A DNA stretch of 64,000 nt from an uncultured Campylobacter sp. (GCF_938045345.1 NZ_CALIMS010000053.1:1-64000), one strand, 5' to 3'; shown: positions 10,183 through 20,296, counted from the first letter of the stretch. Made by a program: numbers and translations. Notes: generated by a model from the sequence alone, not told the origin.

Positions 10183-11169
10183 CTACGCAAAGGGCAGAAT
10201 TTTTTTGTAATTGCTCCACAGCTTGCTATCTTCGCCGAAATATGCAAGCAGTCCGCGCGCGTTGCGATCGAAAGGGTTGGGCTCTTTATGCAGCGCGATA
10301 CGCTGCGACAGGCGCAGATCGTAGGTGTTGTATATCGCGGAATACGGCACCGGAAAGTCCGAAGCGTAAAGCAAGCGCGAATGCACGTCCGTTTGGCTCG
10401 CCAGATGCGGCAGAGCCTTGGCGCGCACCGGCGTCATCAGCGCCGAAACGTCGGCGTAGAGGTTCTTGTGCGTGCGCAGAAGCGCTAAAAGCGCGAAATA
10501 ATCGTGTCCGAAATTTCGCGGGCGACGCGAGAGCGCACGAAAAATATGCGAATACTCGTAGTTAATCGCCATGTGCGCGCACACCGTCGTAACGCCCAGC
10601 TCAAGCGGCGCATAGATCATCTCCAGCGCTTCGCAGCGGCGCGTGCTCGGCACCGAGCTTTCGTTGCCGACGTGGATCACCAGCGGCAAGCCGAGCTTGG
10701 CGAGCTTTTCAAAATACGGCACGTAGCGAGGCAGCCTCGTATCCAGATCCCAATAGTTTTGTAAAAATTTCGCCCCCTTAAATCCAAGCTCAAAGCAGCG
10801 ATCGATCTCATCTAGCGCGTCCGCTCGCTTCGGATTGATGCTAAAAAACGGCACGATGAGATCTGGGTTTTTTTGATAAATTTCAAACACGCTGTCGTTG
10901 TCCGCACAGACGGTCTTATCGCGATGGATTAGCTCGCCCGCGTCGCTAAATTTAGCATCCACGCCGAAAAGCACCGCCTTTTTAACGTATTTCGAAGCTC
11001 TAAGCCCGCCGAGCAGAGCGTCCACGTAGGCCTCGTATGGCTCTTTAATCGCGCGCGATACGTCTATGCCGAAGCGCCTGCCGAAAAGGCACAGCGCGAG
11101 CCTGTCGTAAGGGCGGTCGAAGCGCACCTCCTTGCTTAGCAGATGGACGTGAAAATCAAGCGTTTGCAT
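10183..11169 (-). CDS. Amidohydrolase-family TIM-barrel hydrolase/decarboxylase
   Basis: 328 residues of the amidohydrolase_2 (COG2159) type. The metal-binding HVH is at residues 7-9 (DFHVHLLS); later conserved histidines appear in PLVIHVGNES and TVCAHMA, and the terminal metal Asp in LLYASDFPVPY. Members hydrolyse or decarboxylate small aromatic or amide substrates; this one's substrate cannot be told. The start has AAGGAT seven bases upstream. Confidence 0.8.
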   Translation of the reverse strand: MQTLDFHVHLLSKEVRFDRPYDRLALCLFGRRFGIDVSRAIKEPYEAYVDALLGGLRASKYVKKAVLFGVDAKFSDAGELIHRDKTVCADNDSVFEIYQKNPDLIVPFFSINPKRADALDEIDRCFELGFKGAKFLQNYWDLDTRLPRYVPYFEKLAKLGLPLVIHVGNESSVPSTRRCEALEMIYAPLELGVTTVCAHMAINYEYSHIFRALSRRPRNFGHDYFALLALLRTHKNLYADVSALMTPVRAKALPHLASQTDVHSRLLYASDFPVPYSAIYNTYDLRLSQRIALHKEPNPFDRNARGLLAYFGEDSKLWSNYKKILPFA

Positions 11170-11282
11170 CGTGGATCCTTGGAGAAAATTTTGCCGAGTT
11201 TATATCAAATTGCGGTAAATAGTTAGAATTTTAATTAGAGTTTAAATTTACGTTCCGCGCCCTGCCTCGCATAGAATTTAGC

Positions 11283-11422
11283 GCGGACGTAGTCCGCCCC
11301 TTATAAAGCGTCGTCGGGGGTTAGGTGGGGTTTGTGGGCGAGCGGAGCAATGCGGTGCTGCGGGGCAGCGCCGCCTCCGCGAGAAGTGTGACCTCGCAAT
11401 TCAAGCCCCCTTTCTGCCCCCA
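11283..11422 (+). repeat. GC-rich hairpin repeat, copy A
   Basis: Begins with the stem GCGGAC-GTA-GTCCGC (11283-11297), continues with GCGTCGTCGGGGG and TGGGGTTTG, and ends with GACCTCGCAATTCAAGC followed by a C-rich arm. The same parts occur in the same order at 26007-26106. This copy has an extra GC-rich nested palindrome (about 11342-11380) in place of the usual left arm. It sits in the gene-free 11,170-11,764 interval; the rest of that gap is AT-rich with nothing recognised. Confidence 0.7.
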
Positions 11423-11764
11423 AGATATTTCACATCTATTACGTAAACGCAATAGTACGTTCAACAAAATCAGGACTTGCACAACTAGAGTTTTAAACAA
11501 AATTTTAAAATGTAAAATTGCAAAATTCTACTAATTGAAATTTATAACTTTACAGCCAAATTAATAGAATTATGTAACGAAAGTTTAGCACTCCATGTTA
11601 TCGAACTTGCCGTACGAATATTTTTTCGTGGATGGAATATTTTAAGAAAAATAGGCAAAGGGCAAAGTATATAAAAGAGCGATTACGCACAAAATAGCCG
11701 AGTTGATACAAAAGCAAACCTAAAAGAATTTTCGGCTACAATTTCCCCCAAATAAAGGCAAAAT

Positions 11765-13087
11765 ATGAAAGAAATCTCGCTACTAAGGCTCTCGCTCGCA
11801 ATCTACATCGATATGTTTTTGCGCCTCGTGACCACGTTTATCAACACCTACATGATCTCGCGCGTGGACGTCTCACTAGTGGGCGCGCTGGGGGCGGGCA
11901 ACGAGATATTTTTGCTCTTCGTCACCGTTTTCGGCTTTCTGGCCGTGGGCTGCTCGGTACTCGTAGCGCAGGCGCTGGGGGCGAAAAACAAAGTCCTAGC
12001 GATGCGCGCGATCCACACGAGCATCGCATTCAACGCGCTCGTAGGGCTTTGTAGCGGCGTTTTCGTCTTTAGCTGCGCGCCGTTTTTACTCCGCGCGCTG
12101 CAAGTGCCCGCCGAGCTTTTGAGCGAAAGCGCGATCTATCTTAAGGTCATCAGCATCGTCTTTGCGATAGACGCCGTCGCGATCGTGCTTAGCGCCATCG
12201 TGCGCGTTTACGGATACGCAAATTTCATCATCGCAGTCTCTGTAGCGATGAATTTAGTAACGCTCGCGGGCAACTACGTCGTGCTCTTTAGGCCGTTCGG
12301 ACTGCCGTACTACGGGCTTGAGGGCATCGGTGTGAGCACCATCGCGGGGCGCATGATCGGTGTATGTTTATTCTTCCTCATCATCACGAAGGTGCTAAAG
12401 ATAAAATTTTACCTCACGATGTTTTTAAAGATCAAGCTCGCCACGCTGCGTAAAATTCTATCCGTAGGGCTTCCGAGCGCTGGCGAAAACATGCTGTGGA
12501 TCGTGCAGTATCTAGTCGCCTTCGCCTTCGTCGCGAACATGGGCGAGGCGAGCCTTACCGTGCAGACGATCTATTTTCAAATTTCATCATTCATCTTCTT
12601 CGGCGGAAGCGCGATCAGTATGGCAAATGAAGTGATCGTAAGCCGCCTCGTAGGTGCCGCCAAGCCGCAGGAGGCGTACCGGCACACATTTACCGCGCTG
12701 CGCTTTGGGCTCGGGGCGACGGCGTTTTTTGTCGCGATCGTGTTTTTAGCGCGCGAGCAGATCATGGAGATGTTGAGCTTAAACGAGGCGCACAAGCAAG
12801 TCATGCGGCCGCTTTTTTACCTCACGCTGGGGCTTGAGTTCGGACGGACGCTTAATATCGTGTTCGTAAACGCCCTACGCGCAAGCGGCGACGCGAGGTT
12901 TCCCTTTGCGATGGGCGTGATCTTTATGTGGGGCGTCTCGATCCCCGTGGGTTGGCTTTTGGGTATCCATTTGGGATATGGAATTTTGGGCGTTTGGATC
13001 GGGTTTTTCTGCGACGAGTGGCTACGCGGCAGCGCCAACACGGCGCGATGGATAAGTAAAAAATGGCAGAGCAAAAAGTTAGTCTAA
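11765..13087 (+). CDS. MATE-family multidrug/sodium-coupled exporter
   Basis: 440 residues with about twelve hydrophobic segments in two similar halves, the MATE arrangement. Family-like stretches include VGALGAGNEIF and GCSVLVAQALGAKN in the first half and GLPSAGENMLW with RLVGAAKPQEA in the second. It would export cationic drugs or metabolites across the inner membrane using an ion gradient. A TACAAT -10-like box is at 11737-11742 and AAAGGC precedes the ATG. Its last 25 bases overlap the next gene. Confidence 0.9.
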   Translation: MKEISLLRLSLAIYIDMFLRLVTTFINTYMISRVDVSLVGALGAGNEIFLLFVTVFGFLAVGCSVLVAQALGAKNKVLAMRAIHTSIAFNALVGLCSGVFVFSCAPFLLRALQVPAELLSESAIYLKVISIVFAIDAVAIVLSAIVRVYGYANFIIAVSVAMNLVTLAGNYVVLFRPFGLPYYGLEGIGVSTIAGRMIGVCLFFLIITKVLKIKFYLTMFLKIKLATLRKILSVGLPSAGENMLWIVQYLVAFAFVANMGEASLTVQTIYFQISSFIFFGGSAISMANEVIVSRLVGAAKPQEAYRHTFTALRFGLGATAFFVAIVFLAREQIMEMLSLNEAHKQVMRPLFYLTLGLEFGRTLNIVFVNALRASGDARFPFAMGVIFMWGVSIPVGWLLGIHLGYGILGVWIGFFCDEWLRGSANTARWISKKWQSKKLV

Positions 13088-14340
13088 ATTTGCTAGGCTT
13101 GCCGATCAGCCTGCGTTTTAAGCGGATGAAATACGCGCGCATCCGCATTAGTAAGGACTGCGAGATCAGCGTGAGCGTGCCGCGCTCCTACACCGCGGCG
13201 CAAGCAAAAGACTTCATCCTAAAGCACGAAAGCTGGATCCGCCGAACGCTAGCGCGACTGCGAAGCAAGCTACTAGCGAGCGATCAGGTTAGAATTTTAG
13301 GCAAAATTTATAAGCTGAAATTTAGCCGCGAGGCTGAGCTCGGCGCGAACTGCGACGCGAATGAAAATTTAGGCGATAGCGGCACGCAAGGCTGCGTGAA
13401 CTGGGCGAATGGCGATGCGAATAGTGACGCGAGCGGCGTAAATTCGGCTCATTTACAAAGCGGCGCGGGCATAGGCGGTAGCGGCGGCGATGCGAGCAGT
13501 AGCGCAAATAACGGCACGGGCGGCATGAATTACGGTGCGGGCGGCGGCACGGCAAGTGAAATTTTAAAATTTCACTCGGGCGAACACACTTCGCAAAGTG
13601 GTGCGGCGGGCGAGGATTTGAAATTCAACCTACCGGACGATGCGGCGCAAGGGCTCGCACAACAGAGCAAAGTGCGACAAAGCGGCGAGTTTATAAATAC
13701 GGCGGCGCAAAATGTCTGCGAGCAATCCTACGGCGAAATTTTAAAATTTAATCCTGCCGCAGGGGATGAAATTTCAAAATTTAAACCCGCTGCGAACGGA
13801 GAAATTTCAAATTTTGACTCTGTCGTGGGCGAAGGAATTTCGGTCGCTAGCGAAAAAACTTCAAAATCCGCGAGCGAAAACGCGCCGCAAAATGTAGCGC
13901 AAAGCGCGCAAGCGGCGGAGCGCGACGAGCCCGATTTTACGATCAAAAATTTTATCCAAAGCTCTAAATTTAAAGATAAAATTTTCGTATCAGGGGGCGC
14001 GATCTTTTGCGAGAGCGAGGGTGAGTTTACGGCGTTTAAAAAGGCCTTTGCGCTTGAGCTTTACCTACGCTATATCGAGAAATTTTCTCCGCGAATAGGC
14101 CGCAAGATCGCGCGAGTGCGGGTGCGCAAAATGCAGACGCGCTGGGGCAGCTGCAACCACGCAAAGGGCTATCTCAACTTCTCGCTAAGCCTGATAGAGC
14201 GGGATCCGCGCTTCGTCGAATACGTCGTGCTGCACGAGCTCGCGCACCTCATCCATGCAAACCACGGAGCGGATTTTTACGCGCTCATCGCGCAGATAAT
14301 GCCCGATTTTAGGGCACGTATCAAGCTAGGCAAGGGGTAA
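13063..14340 (+). CDS. YgjP/WLM-type zinc metallopeptidase with a ~200-residue low-complexity insertion
   Basis: Two conserved parts frame an insertion. Residues 1-91 match the N-terminus of YgjP-like (DUF45) proteins, with the strand/helix KRMKYARIRISKDCEISVSV and a helical KDFILKHESWIRR. Residues about 292-425 hold the peptidase: KMQTRWGSCN, then the zinc motif HELAH at 391-395 and HGADFYALI. Between them about 200 residues are rich in Gly, Asn, Ser and Ala, with repeated EILKF/EISKF units encoded by GAAATTTTAAAATTT words. Relatives are usually about 230 residues. The frame stays open throughout, so the protein may fold with an extruded loop. The ATG at 13063 lies inside the MATE gene; its ribosome site is weak. 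Confidence 0.82.
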   Translation: MAEQKVSLNLLGLPISLRFKRMKYARIRISKDCEISVSVPRSYTAAQAKDFILKHESWIRRTLARLRSKLLASDQVRILGKIYKLKFSREAELGANCDANENLGDSGTQGCVNWANGDANSDASGVNSAHLQSGAGIGGSGGDASSSANNGTGGMNYGAGGGTASEILKFHSGEHTSQSGAAGEDLKFNLPDDAAQGLAQQSKVRQSGEFINTAAQNVCEQSYGEILKFNPAAGDEISKFKPAANGEISNFDSVVGEGISVASEKTSKSASENAPQNVAQSAQAAERDEPDFTIKNFIQSSKFKDKIFVSGGAIFCESEGEFTAFKKAFALELYLRYIEKFSPRIGRKIARVRVRKMQTRWGSCNHAKGYLNFSLSLIERDPRFVEYVVLHELAHLIHANHGADFYALIAQIMPDFRARIKLGKG

Positions 14341-14385
14341 AGACCGCCTCAAAGAACTTTTGCAATAGCAATATTTTGCCTATTT

Positions 14386-14872
14386 TTATATCCCTGCTTT
14401 TACACTATCGTCATAATGAACTTCTTTTAATTTAAAAATCTCTATTATTCTTTCGATCTCATTTTTTTGTATTAACGATGTATTGATGTCAAAGATAAGT
14501 CCCTCTACCCATAATTTCTTGAAGCCAAAATTTATTATAAGCGGAGCATTTTCTTTAAAAAATAGTCCAGACGAAAATTGCAAATATATTAATTTTAATT
14601 CATCATATTTGAATGTCTTCGTAAAATAATTAGATATTACAAAGCCATTTTCATAAAATATAATTTTTCGAAACGTCTGCTCTGTAAATAGCATTATGAG
14701 CGTTAAAAAATATAATAAATGAGATAGAAATACCAATAATATCGCCTCTATACCAACCGGTATACACTAGTAATAATAATACCGCATATGATAAATATGG
14801 TCTTAAGTGCCCAAAAATTTTACTTCTTTCCACGCGATAAATTTCTTTACCTAGCCATTCTGGATTTTTCAT
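14386..14872 (-). pseudogene. Small membrane protein with PH-like domain, split by a frameshift
   Basis: The first frame starts at 14872 (MKNPEWLGKEIYRVE) and encodes two hydrophobic segments to about 14705. Reading GISISFIIFF it would then lose the frame; the second frame continues with FLTLIMLFTEQTFRKI and a soluble part of about 90 residues ending at 14386, resembling a bacterial PH-like domain. The switch lies in a run of six T on the minus strand near 14706-14711, so one base gained or lost explains the break. Joined, it would be about 160 residues. Not otherwise recognised. Low G+C compared with neighbours. Confidence 0.6.
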
Positions 14873-15040
14873 GGGGTGCCTTTAAATTTGATCTGTTATT
14901 TTACTTCCGTAAATCTTAAAATGAAATTTTTTAGCTCAAGCGAATTTTAATTACCGTGTCATACACGCTTATCTATACCTAGATAAAATTTTTCACGCCT
15001 TAAATCAGCGAAATTTCGCAAATTTTCGCGGGCCAAAGCG

Positions 15041-15481
15041 CTAATCTAAAGCCGCAAATTCCACGTATTTCTCCATCGCAACCAGCAGGAGCCAGCGCGC
15101 GGTAGGGCTGAAAAAATAGTGGTGTTCTGGGACCTGCTCCATTATAAATTTTAAAAAATCGTGAAAGTACTCGGGCGCAAATTTAACCTCGGCGCTCGTT
15201 AAACTATCGCCCAGATAGTAGATTTCGCCGCTCAAAATCCTCTCTTTTGCCGCGGGGTTTGCGTCTATGAAGCTTCTCGCGCCAGCAAAGCTGGGGCAGT
15301 CCGCAGTCGCGTAATCTTTCAAACCTCGCAAGACGGGCTTGGAGCCGACGAAGGTGAAATTTTCCTCTATAAAGCGCGCTCCGCCCTCGCTCACCTGCCA
15401 GCAATCGCCCAAGCTCGATAGAAACGCAAACATCTCATCATCCGCGGATTTGAAATTTGCAGGCTCATTTTTGCGATCCAT
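15041..15481 (-). CDS. Hypothetical protein
   Basis: 146 residues, not recognised. The reading frame is open for 38 further codons upstream, but the ATG at 15481 is preceded by AAAAAGGACGAAG, a good ribosome site, while upstream starts have none. The sequence is mostly helical and acidic, without a signal peptide or membrane segment, so cytoplasmic. Confidence 0.65.
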   Translation of the reverse strand: MDRKNEPANFKSADDEMFAFLSSLGDCWQVSEGGARFIEENFTFVGSKPVLRGLKDYATADCPSFAGARSFIDANPAAKERILSGEIYYLGDSLTSAEVKFAPEYFHDFLKFIMEQVPEHHYFFSPTARWLLLVAMEKYVEFAALD

Positions 15482-15694
15482 CTTCGTCCTTTTTAAATTC
15501 ATAGTTGCTTTTATTTTGAAATTTTTACGATAAAGAACAAAAAATATGTTTGATTTAATCTTTTTAAAATCATTATATTGAATTAGGCTAATCAAGGTTT
15601 CCCGAGCTCTTTTTATTTCAAGCGAAATCCTTTACCGCCCTTAAAATTCAACCAATTCAAATAATCGTTCTTTCTTTATTTTTTTGAACTTTAT

Positions 15695-16939
15695 TTATTT
15701 GTTATCATCAGCGAACTGCTCTTTGACAAGATCTTTGATATCGCTTTTAATACTTTTAGTATCAACTATTGAATCCTCACCCAGCTTCTGAAATTTTTCT
15801 TTATCTGCCTTCGTATATTCCTGTTCATCATCATATTTTTTTGTGATCAACCAAATCATCTTGCGACGCAAAAACTTCTCATCTCTAACATTTGACCTCT
15901 CTTTGATCCACCCAATTAGTAATACCATCAACATTATAAAACCAATATAACCTAGAATTGGATACATAATCGATACTAATTTTTTAAAGCCCATAAAGGA
16001 TAATATATACCCTACAACTACGGTGCCAATCATAATTGGATAAAAACGTTTTGATTGATTAGATGAGAAACGTTTTGCTAAGGCATAGAATAAACTGAAA
16101 GCAGTATTAAAGATCAAGCCGAAGATAACAAGTGCATACACAAACGCAAATGCAGGGTGAATCTGTTTGGCAATAGCCAACATAGGAATATCAACAGTCG
16201 TTGCAAGTTTTACATTTGCATATAAGATACAGGTTGTAACTGTGATGATAATACCGATTATAAATCCACCCAAAGTACCACCTTTTTCTGCTACACCAAT
16301 CCTCATAATGGATCCCCCTAATACAAAAGCCATTGATACACCTGTCATAACGCAGAGCGAAAAATAATTCAGAACAGAAAACCAGATATTTGGCATTGGA
16401 GTAGAGATTGTATTTGCAATTGTTTCTAATTCTTTAAAATCAAAACGTTGACTTGCAAAGGTATACACTGCCATAATCATAATCATGATAAAAATAATAG
16501 GCGTAAATATTCCGATCACATTCGTGATTTTTTCAAAATTAAGAAAGCTAACAAGGATTATCAATACGGCACATAGGAGTGCTCCTGACCAGAATGGCAT
16601 GCCAAATTGCTGATTAAGATTTGATCCAGCCCCGGCAATCATGACAAAACCTACCACAAAACAGCAAATAATTAAAGAAATATCAAGAATTTTATTAGTG
16701 ATAGATCCAGCAATTTGTGAAAGAACTTCAAAGTGATCATTGGATCTAAAATAACTACCGAATGTAATAATGATTTTACCAAAGACGGCATTGAGGATAC
16801 CAAGAATAACGGCTCCAAGAATACCCCATTTGCCAAAACTGACGAAATATTGCATCAGATCCTGACCGGACGATAATCCAGCACCGACAATAACCCCAAC
16901 ATATGCTAACGCTACATTTAAAATTTGTTTTAACATCAT
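15695..16939 (-). CDS. YkvI-family membrane transporter-like protein
   Basis: 414 residues with about ten membrane segments and a charged cytoplasmic tail from about 345. The N-terminal ALAYVGVIVGAGLSSGQD is the unwound first helix typical of the YkvI (COG3949) branch of the APC/LeuT-fold superfamily. Substrate is unknown. Codon use is clearly more AT-rich than in neighbouring genes and the word AAATTT is less frequent, suggesting acquisition from a low-GC donor such as a Firmicute. Two adjacent ATGs form the start; GAGGTAGG precedes them. It stands alone. Confidence 0.78.
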   Translation of the reverse strand: MMLKQILNVALAYVGVIVGAGLSSGQDLMQYFVSFGKWGILGAVILGILNAVFGKIIITFGSYFRSNDHFEVLSQIAGSITNKILDISLIICCFVVGFVMIAGAGSNLNQQFGMPFWSGALLCAVLIILVSFLNFEKITNVIGIFTPIIFIMIMIMAVYTFASQRFDFKELETIANTISTPMPNIWFSVLNYFSLCVMTGVSMAFVLGGSIMRIGVAEKGGTLGGFIIGIIITVTTCILYANVKLATTVDIPMLAIAKQIHPAFAFVYALVIFGLIFNTAFSLFYALAKRFSSNQSKRFYPIMIGTVVVGYILSFMGFKKLVSIMYPILGYIGFIMLMVLLIGWIKERSNVRDEKFLRRKMIWLITKKYDDEQEYTKADKEKFQKLGEDSIVDTKSIKSDIKDLVKEQFADDNK

Positions 16940-17162
16940 CCTACCTCTTAATTATAAAAATTTTAATTTGCTTTACTAATATTAAGAATCTTTAAATTTA
17001 AATAATATTAAATGCTAATTAAATTTTATCCAAATAATGACACGAAATTTACACCGAAATTACATCCAAACTCTTAGCGAGATTCCAAGCGAAAATCCCG
17101 TACTTTGGTGAATAAAACCGCAAGACCACCGCTCAAAACAGATCAAGGCAAATCAAGGCAAT

Positions 17163-18257
17163 TTACTTGAAAAAATTCTTGATTTTATCGAGTATCCCCT
17201 CGTCGTCTCCGCCCTTACTGCCGAAGCTTTCTTGAAGCTCGCGCAAAAGCGCCTCTTGCTTCTCGTTCAATTTTTTAGGCGTCTGGACGTTTACCTGTAC
17301 GATCAGATCGCCGTTTTTCTTGGTGCGGATATTCGGCACGCCCTCGCCGTAGATCGTGAAGCGCTGCTTGTCCTTCGTGCCTACTTTGAGTTTCAGCTCT
17401 GCCTTGCCGCGCGGCGTCGGCACCTCGATGCTCTCGCCCAAGATCGCCTGCGTGAAAAACACCGGCACCTCGATATACAGGTCGTCTCCGTCGCGCAGGA
17501 AGTGGCTGTCCTCCTTCACGCGCACTATCACGTACAGATCCCCGATCTCGCCGGTTTTGGAGACGTTGCCTTTGCCGCTTAGGCGCACGCGCTGTCCGTC
17601 GTCGATGCCTGCAGGAATGTCAAATTTAAGACTCACGTCCTCCTCGGTAAAGCCCTTGCCGCCGCAATCCTTGCACCTATCTTTTACGATCTCGCCCGTG
17701 CCACCGCATTCGGAGCAGCTTTGGATGAAGCTCATATATCCGCGCCTGACCGCGACGCGCCCAGTGCCGCCGCAAGCGGAGCAGGTATGCTTCTTTTTAT
17801 CCTTCGAGCCGGTGGCGTCGCAGGTGGAGCACGGCTTTTTGATCTTGTATTTTATCTCCTTGTGAACGCCTTCCAAAGCCTCTTTAAATTCCAGCGTTAC
17901 GGCTAGCTCGGTATCTATGCCGTATGGATCGCTAGGACGAGCCGAGCGACCGCCGCCGCCGAATGCCTGCTCGAAAAAATCGCCGAAAATAGAGCCGAAG
18001 TCAAATCCTCCGCCGCCCGCGCCGCCGTATGCGCCGCTGATGCCCTCTTTGCCGTAGCGATCATACATCCTGCGCTTTTGATCGTCGCTTAAAATTTGAT
18101 ACGCTTCGTTGATCTTTTTAAATTTCTCCTCCGATTCCTTGTCGCCTTGGTTTCGGTCGGGATGGAATTGCAAAGCGAGCTTTCGAAACGCCTTTTTTAT
18201 CGTCTCGGCGTCGGCATCGCGCGCCACGCCTAAAATTTCATAATAGTCTTCTTCCAC
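17163..18257 (-). CDS. dnaJ: Chaperone DnaJ
   Basis: Hsp40 co-chaperone that stimulates DnaK ATPase. Residues 1-70 are the J domain with the HPD motif (FHPDRNQGD). A Gly/Phe-rich stretch follows (about 75-105: [14 protein letters not shown]). The zinc domain has four Cys-rich repeats ([32 protein letters not shown]; about 142-205), then the substrate-binding C-terminal domain. 364 residues is slightly short of the E. coli protein, as in other Campylobacter. Divergent from racR with 129 bases between them. Confidence 0.97.
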   Translation of the reverse strand: MEEDYYEILGVARDADAETIKKAFRKLALQFHPDRNQGDKESEEKFKKINEAYQILSDDQKRRMYDRYGKEGISGAYGGAGGGGFDFGSIFGDFFEQAFGGGGRSARPSDPYGIDTELAVTLEFKEALEGVHKEIKYKIKKPCSTCDATGSKDKKKHTCSACGGTGRVAVRRGYMSFIQSCSECGGTGEIVKDRCKDCGGKGFTEEDVSLKFDIPAGIDDGQRVRLSGKGNVSKTGEIGDLYVIVRVKEDSHFLRDGDDLYIEVPVFFTQAILGESIEVPTPRGKAELKLKVGTKDKQRFTIYGEGVPNIRTKKNGDLIVQVNVQTPKKLNEKQEALLRELQESFGSKGGDDEGILDKIKNFFK

Positions 18258-18338
18258 GAAATTCTCCTTGAACTATACAAAAGGGGCAATTTTATCTAAA
18301 TTTAATAAAACGCAAGTTAAGACTTAACTATTTTTATG

Positions 18339-18344
18339 TATAAT
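18339..18344 (+). promoter_or_regulatory. -10 box upstream of racR
   Basis: ATGTATAATGC has a perfect TATAAT 42 bases before the racR ATG, behind a T-rich run typical of Campylobacter promoters. AAAGGAT precedes the ATG. Confidence 0.55.
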
Positions 18345-18386
18345 GCAATATTTAAAATTTCAAATCAACGATGCAAAGGATAAAAA

Positions 18387-19058
18387 ATGATAAACGTATT
18401 GATGATAGAAGACGACAGCGAGTTCGCACAGCTTCTAACCGAATATCTGGCCAAATTTAACATCCAAGTTACAAACTTCGAAGACCCGTATCTGGGCATT
18501 AGCGCAGGGATCAAAAACTACGATCTGCTAATTTTAGATCTTACGCTTCCTGGGATGGACGGACTTGAAGTCTGCAAAGAGATCCGCGAGAAATACGACA
18601 TTCCGATCATCATCAGCTCGGCTAGAAGCGACGTGAGCGATCGCGTCGTAGGCCTTCAGATCGGCGCGGACGATTACCTGCCGAAGCCTTATGATCCAAA
18701 AGAGATGCACGCGCGCATTATGAGCTTAATTCGTCGCTATAAAAAAGCCAGCGAAAAGGAAGAAACCGCCACAGATAGCGTATTTCGCATCGACGACAAG
18801 CGCCATGAAATTTACTTCGGCGAGGAGTCGCTCGTGCTAACGCCTGCGGAGTATGAAATTTTAGAATACCTAATCAAGCAGCATAGTTTTTCGGTATCTC
18901 GCGAGCAGCTCGTATATCACTGCAAGAGCCTAAAGGACAAGGATTCAAAGAGCCTAGATGTTATCATCGGACGCCTACGCACCAAAATCGGCGACAGCTC
19001 CAAAGCGCCTAAGCATATCTTTTCGGTTCGCGGTATCGGCTACAAGCTCATAGGATGA
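18387..19058 (+). CDS. racR: Response regulator RacR (OmpR/PhoB type)
   Basis: 223 residues. Receiver domain 1-120 with the acidic pair (EDD, 8-10), the phospho-acceptor Asp in LLILDLTLPGMDG (about residue 53) and the conserved Lys in LPKPYDP. The winged-helix DNA-binding domain occupies about 130-222. Gene order dnaJ / racR / racS / recR is that of the C. jejuni reduced-ability-to-colonise locus, which supports the name. The stop overlaps the racS start by 4 bases. Confidence 0.92.
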   Translation: MINVLMIEDDSEFAQLLTEYLAKFNIQVTNFEDPYLGISAGIKNYDLLILDLTLPGMDGLEVCKEIREKYDIPIIISSARSDVSDRVVGLQIGADDYLPKPYDPKEMHARIMSLIRRYKKASEKEETATDSVFRIDDKRHEIYFGEESLVLTPAEYEILEYLIKQHSFSVSREQLVYHCKSLKDKDSKSLDVIIGRLRTKIGDSSKAPKHIFSVRGIGYKLIG

Positions 19059-20296
19059 AGCACTCATTAATCACCAAAATTTCGGTTTTTTTTGTAATCG
19101 CGATCATCTTAGTCTGCGTGCTTTTCATCACGTTCGCACGGATGCAGATGAATAGAGCTCTAGGTAGCATGCAGGCTAATCAAATAAACGCGGTCAATAA
19201 TCTACTTGAGCTATACAAGCGTAATGCCCCTCCCAGCGATATTGAGCGCTACTTCTCCAGCTATGGCTTGGAGCTTGTAAAAGATAAAAATATCATCCAA
19301 AACATCATCACGAGTGGTAAAATTTTTTTCGTCCAAGACACTTCTATCGGCGAGTTTAGTTCGGTTGAGTATAATAATTCACTGTTTTTAAATATCAAAA
19401 ACAACTCTTTCGTCGTGGTTTTCGAAAGCCTTGGCACGAAGAATTTAAACGATCCGCTTTGGGTCGGATTTTTGCTTACGATGGCGGTTTTGATCTCGCT
19501 TTATTTATCGATCGTGCGAAGTTTTACGCCGCTAAAAAAACTAAGCAAAAATATCAAAAAATTCGCCCAGGGCAACTTGGACGTAAATTTAGCCGCCACG
19601 CACAGCGAAGACGAGATTGGGCAGGTCGCACAGGAATTTAACAATGCGATTGCTAAAATTCAAGAGCTAATCCGCTCGCGCCAGCTATTTTTACGCACCA
19701 TCATGCATGAGCTTAAAACCCCGATCGGCAAGGGCAGGCTAATCACCGAAATGCTTGAGGACGAAACACAAAAAGAGCGGCTCGTCAATGTCTTCGAGCG
19801 GCTTGAAATTTTAATCAACGAGTTTGCAAAAATCGAGCAACTGCTCTCAAAAAGCTACTCGCTCAACTATCAGGATTATCATTTCAGCCTCATTTTAGAG
19901 CAGGTCAAAGATATGTCGATGCTCGATAATTGGGATGAGCTTATCAGCACGGATATCGAGTGCGATGCGGTGATAAACGTGGATTTCGGGCTATTTGCAC
20001 TGGCGATTAAAAATTTAATCGATAACGCCCTAAAATACTCCAGCGATAAAAAAGTTCGCATCATCTGCGACGAAAATAAAGTAAGTGTCGCCAACCGCGG
20101 CGCGGCGCTTGCAAAATCATTCGAGCACTACAAGCAGGCCTTTATCAGAAATAAAGACGAGAAAGCCACCGGCATGGGGCTTGGGCTTTACATCATCGAT
20201 AAAATTTGCGAGCTGCATAAATTCCGCTTCGAGTACAATTACAGCGACGGCACACACTACTTCTCGATCGTCTTTTCGCCAAAGGGCGCCATATGA
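19055..20296 (+). CDS. racS: Sensor histidine kinase RacS
   Basis: 413 residues. One membrane segment at about 9-28 and a second at about 135-155 enclose a roughly 105-residue periplasmic sensor loop. A HAMP linker follows, then the H box MHELKTPIGKGR, the N box NLIDNALKYS and a glycine-rich GMGLGLYI ATP lid. It would phosphorylate the RacR partner encoded just upstream. ATGA overlaps on both sides, with racR and recR, indicate one operon. Confidence 0.92.
   Translation: MKHSLITKISVFFVIAIILVCVLFITFARMQMNRALGSMQANQINAVNNLLELYKRNAPPSDIERYFSSYGLELVKDKNIIQNIITSGKIFFVQDTSIGEFSSVEYNNSLFLNIKNNSFVVVFESLGTKNLNDPLWVGFLLTMAVLISLYLSIVRSFTPLKKLSKNIKKFAQGNLDVNLAATHSEDEIGQVAQEFNNAIAKIQELIRSRQLFLRTIMHELKTPIGKGRLITEMLEDETQKERLVNVFERLEILINEFAKIEQLLSKSYSLNYQDYHFSLILEQVKDMSMLDNWDELISTDIECDAVINVDFGLFALAIKNLIDNALKYSSDKKVRIICDENKVSVANRGAALAKSFEHYKQAFIRNKDEKATGMGLGLYIIDKICELHKFRFEYNYSDGTHYFSIVFSPKGAI

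Noticed and set aside
10242..10764. Arg/Ala-rich frames opposite the amidohydrolase
   Set aside because: Shadow frames of a GC-rich gene; no protein-like pattern.
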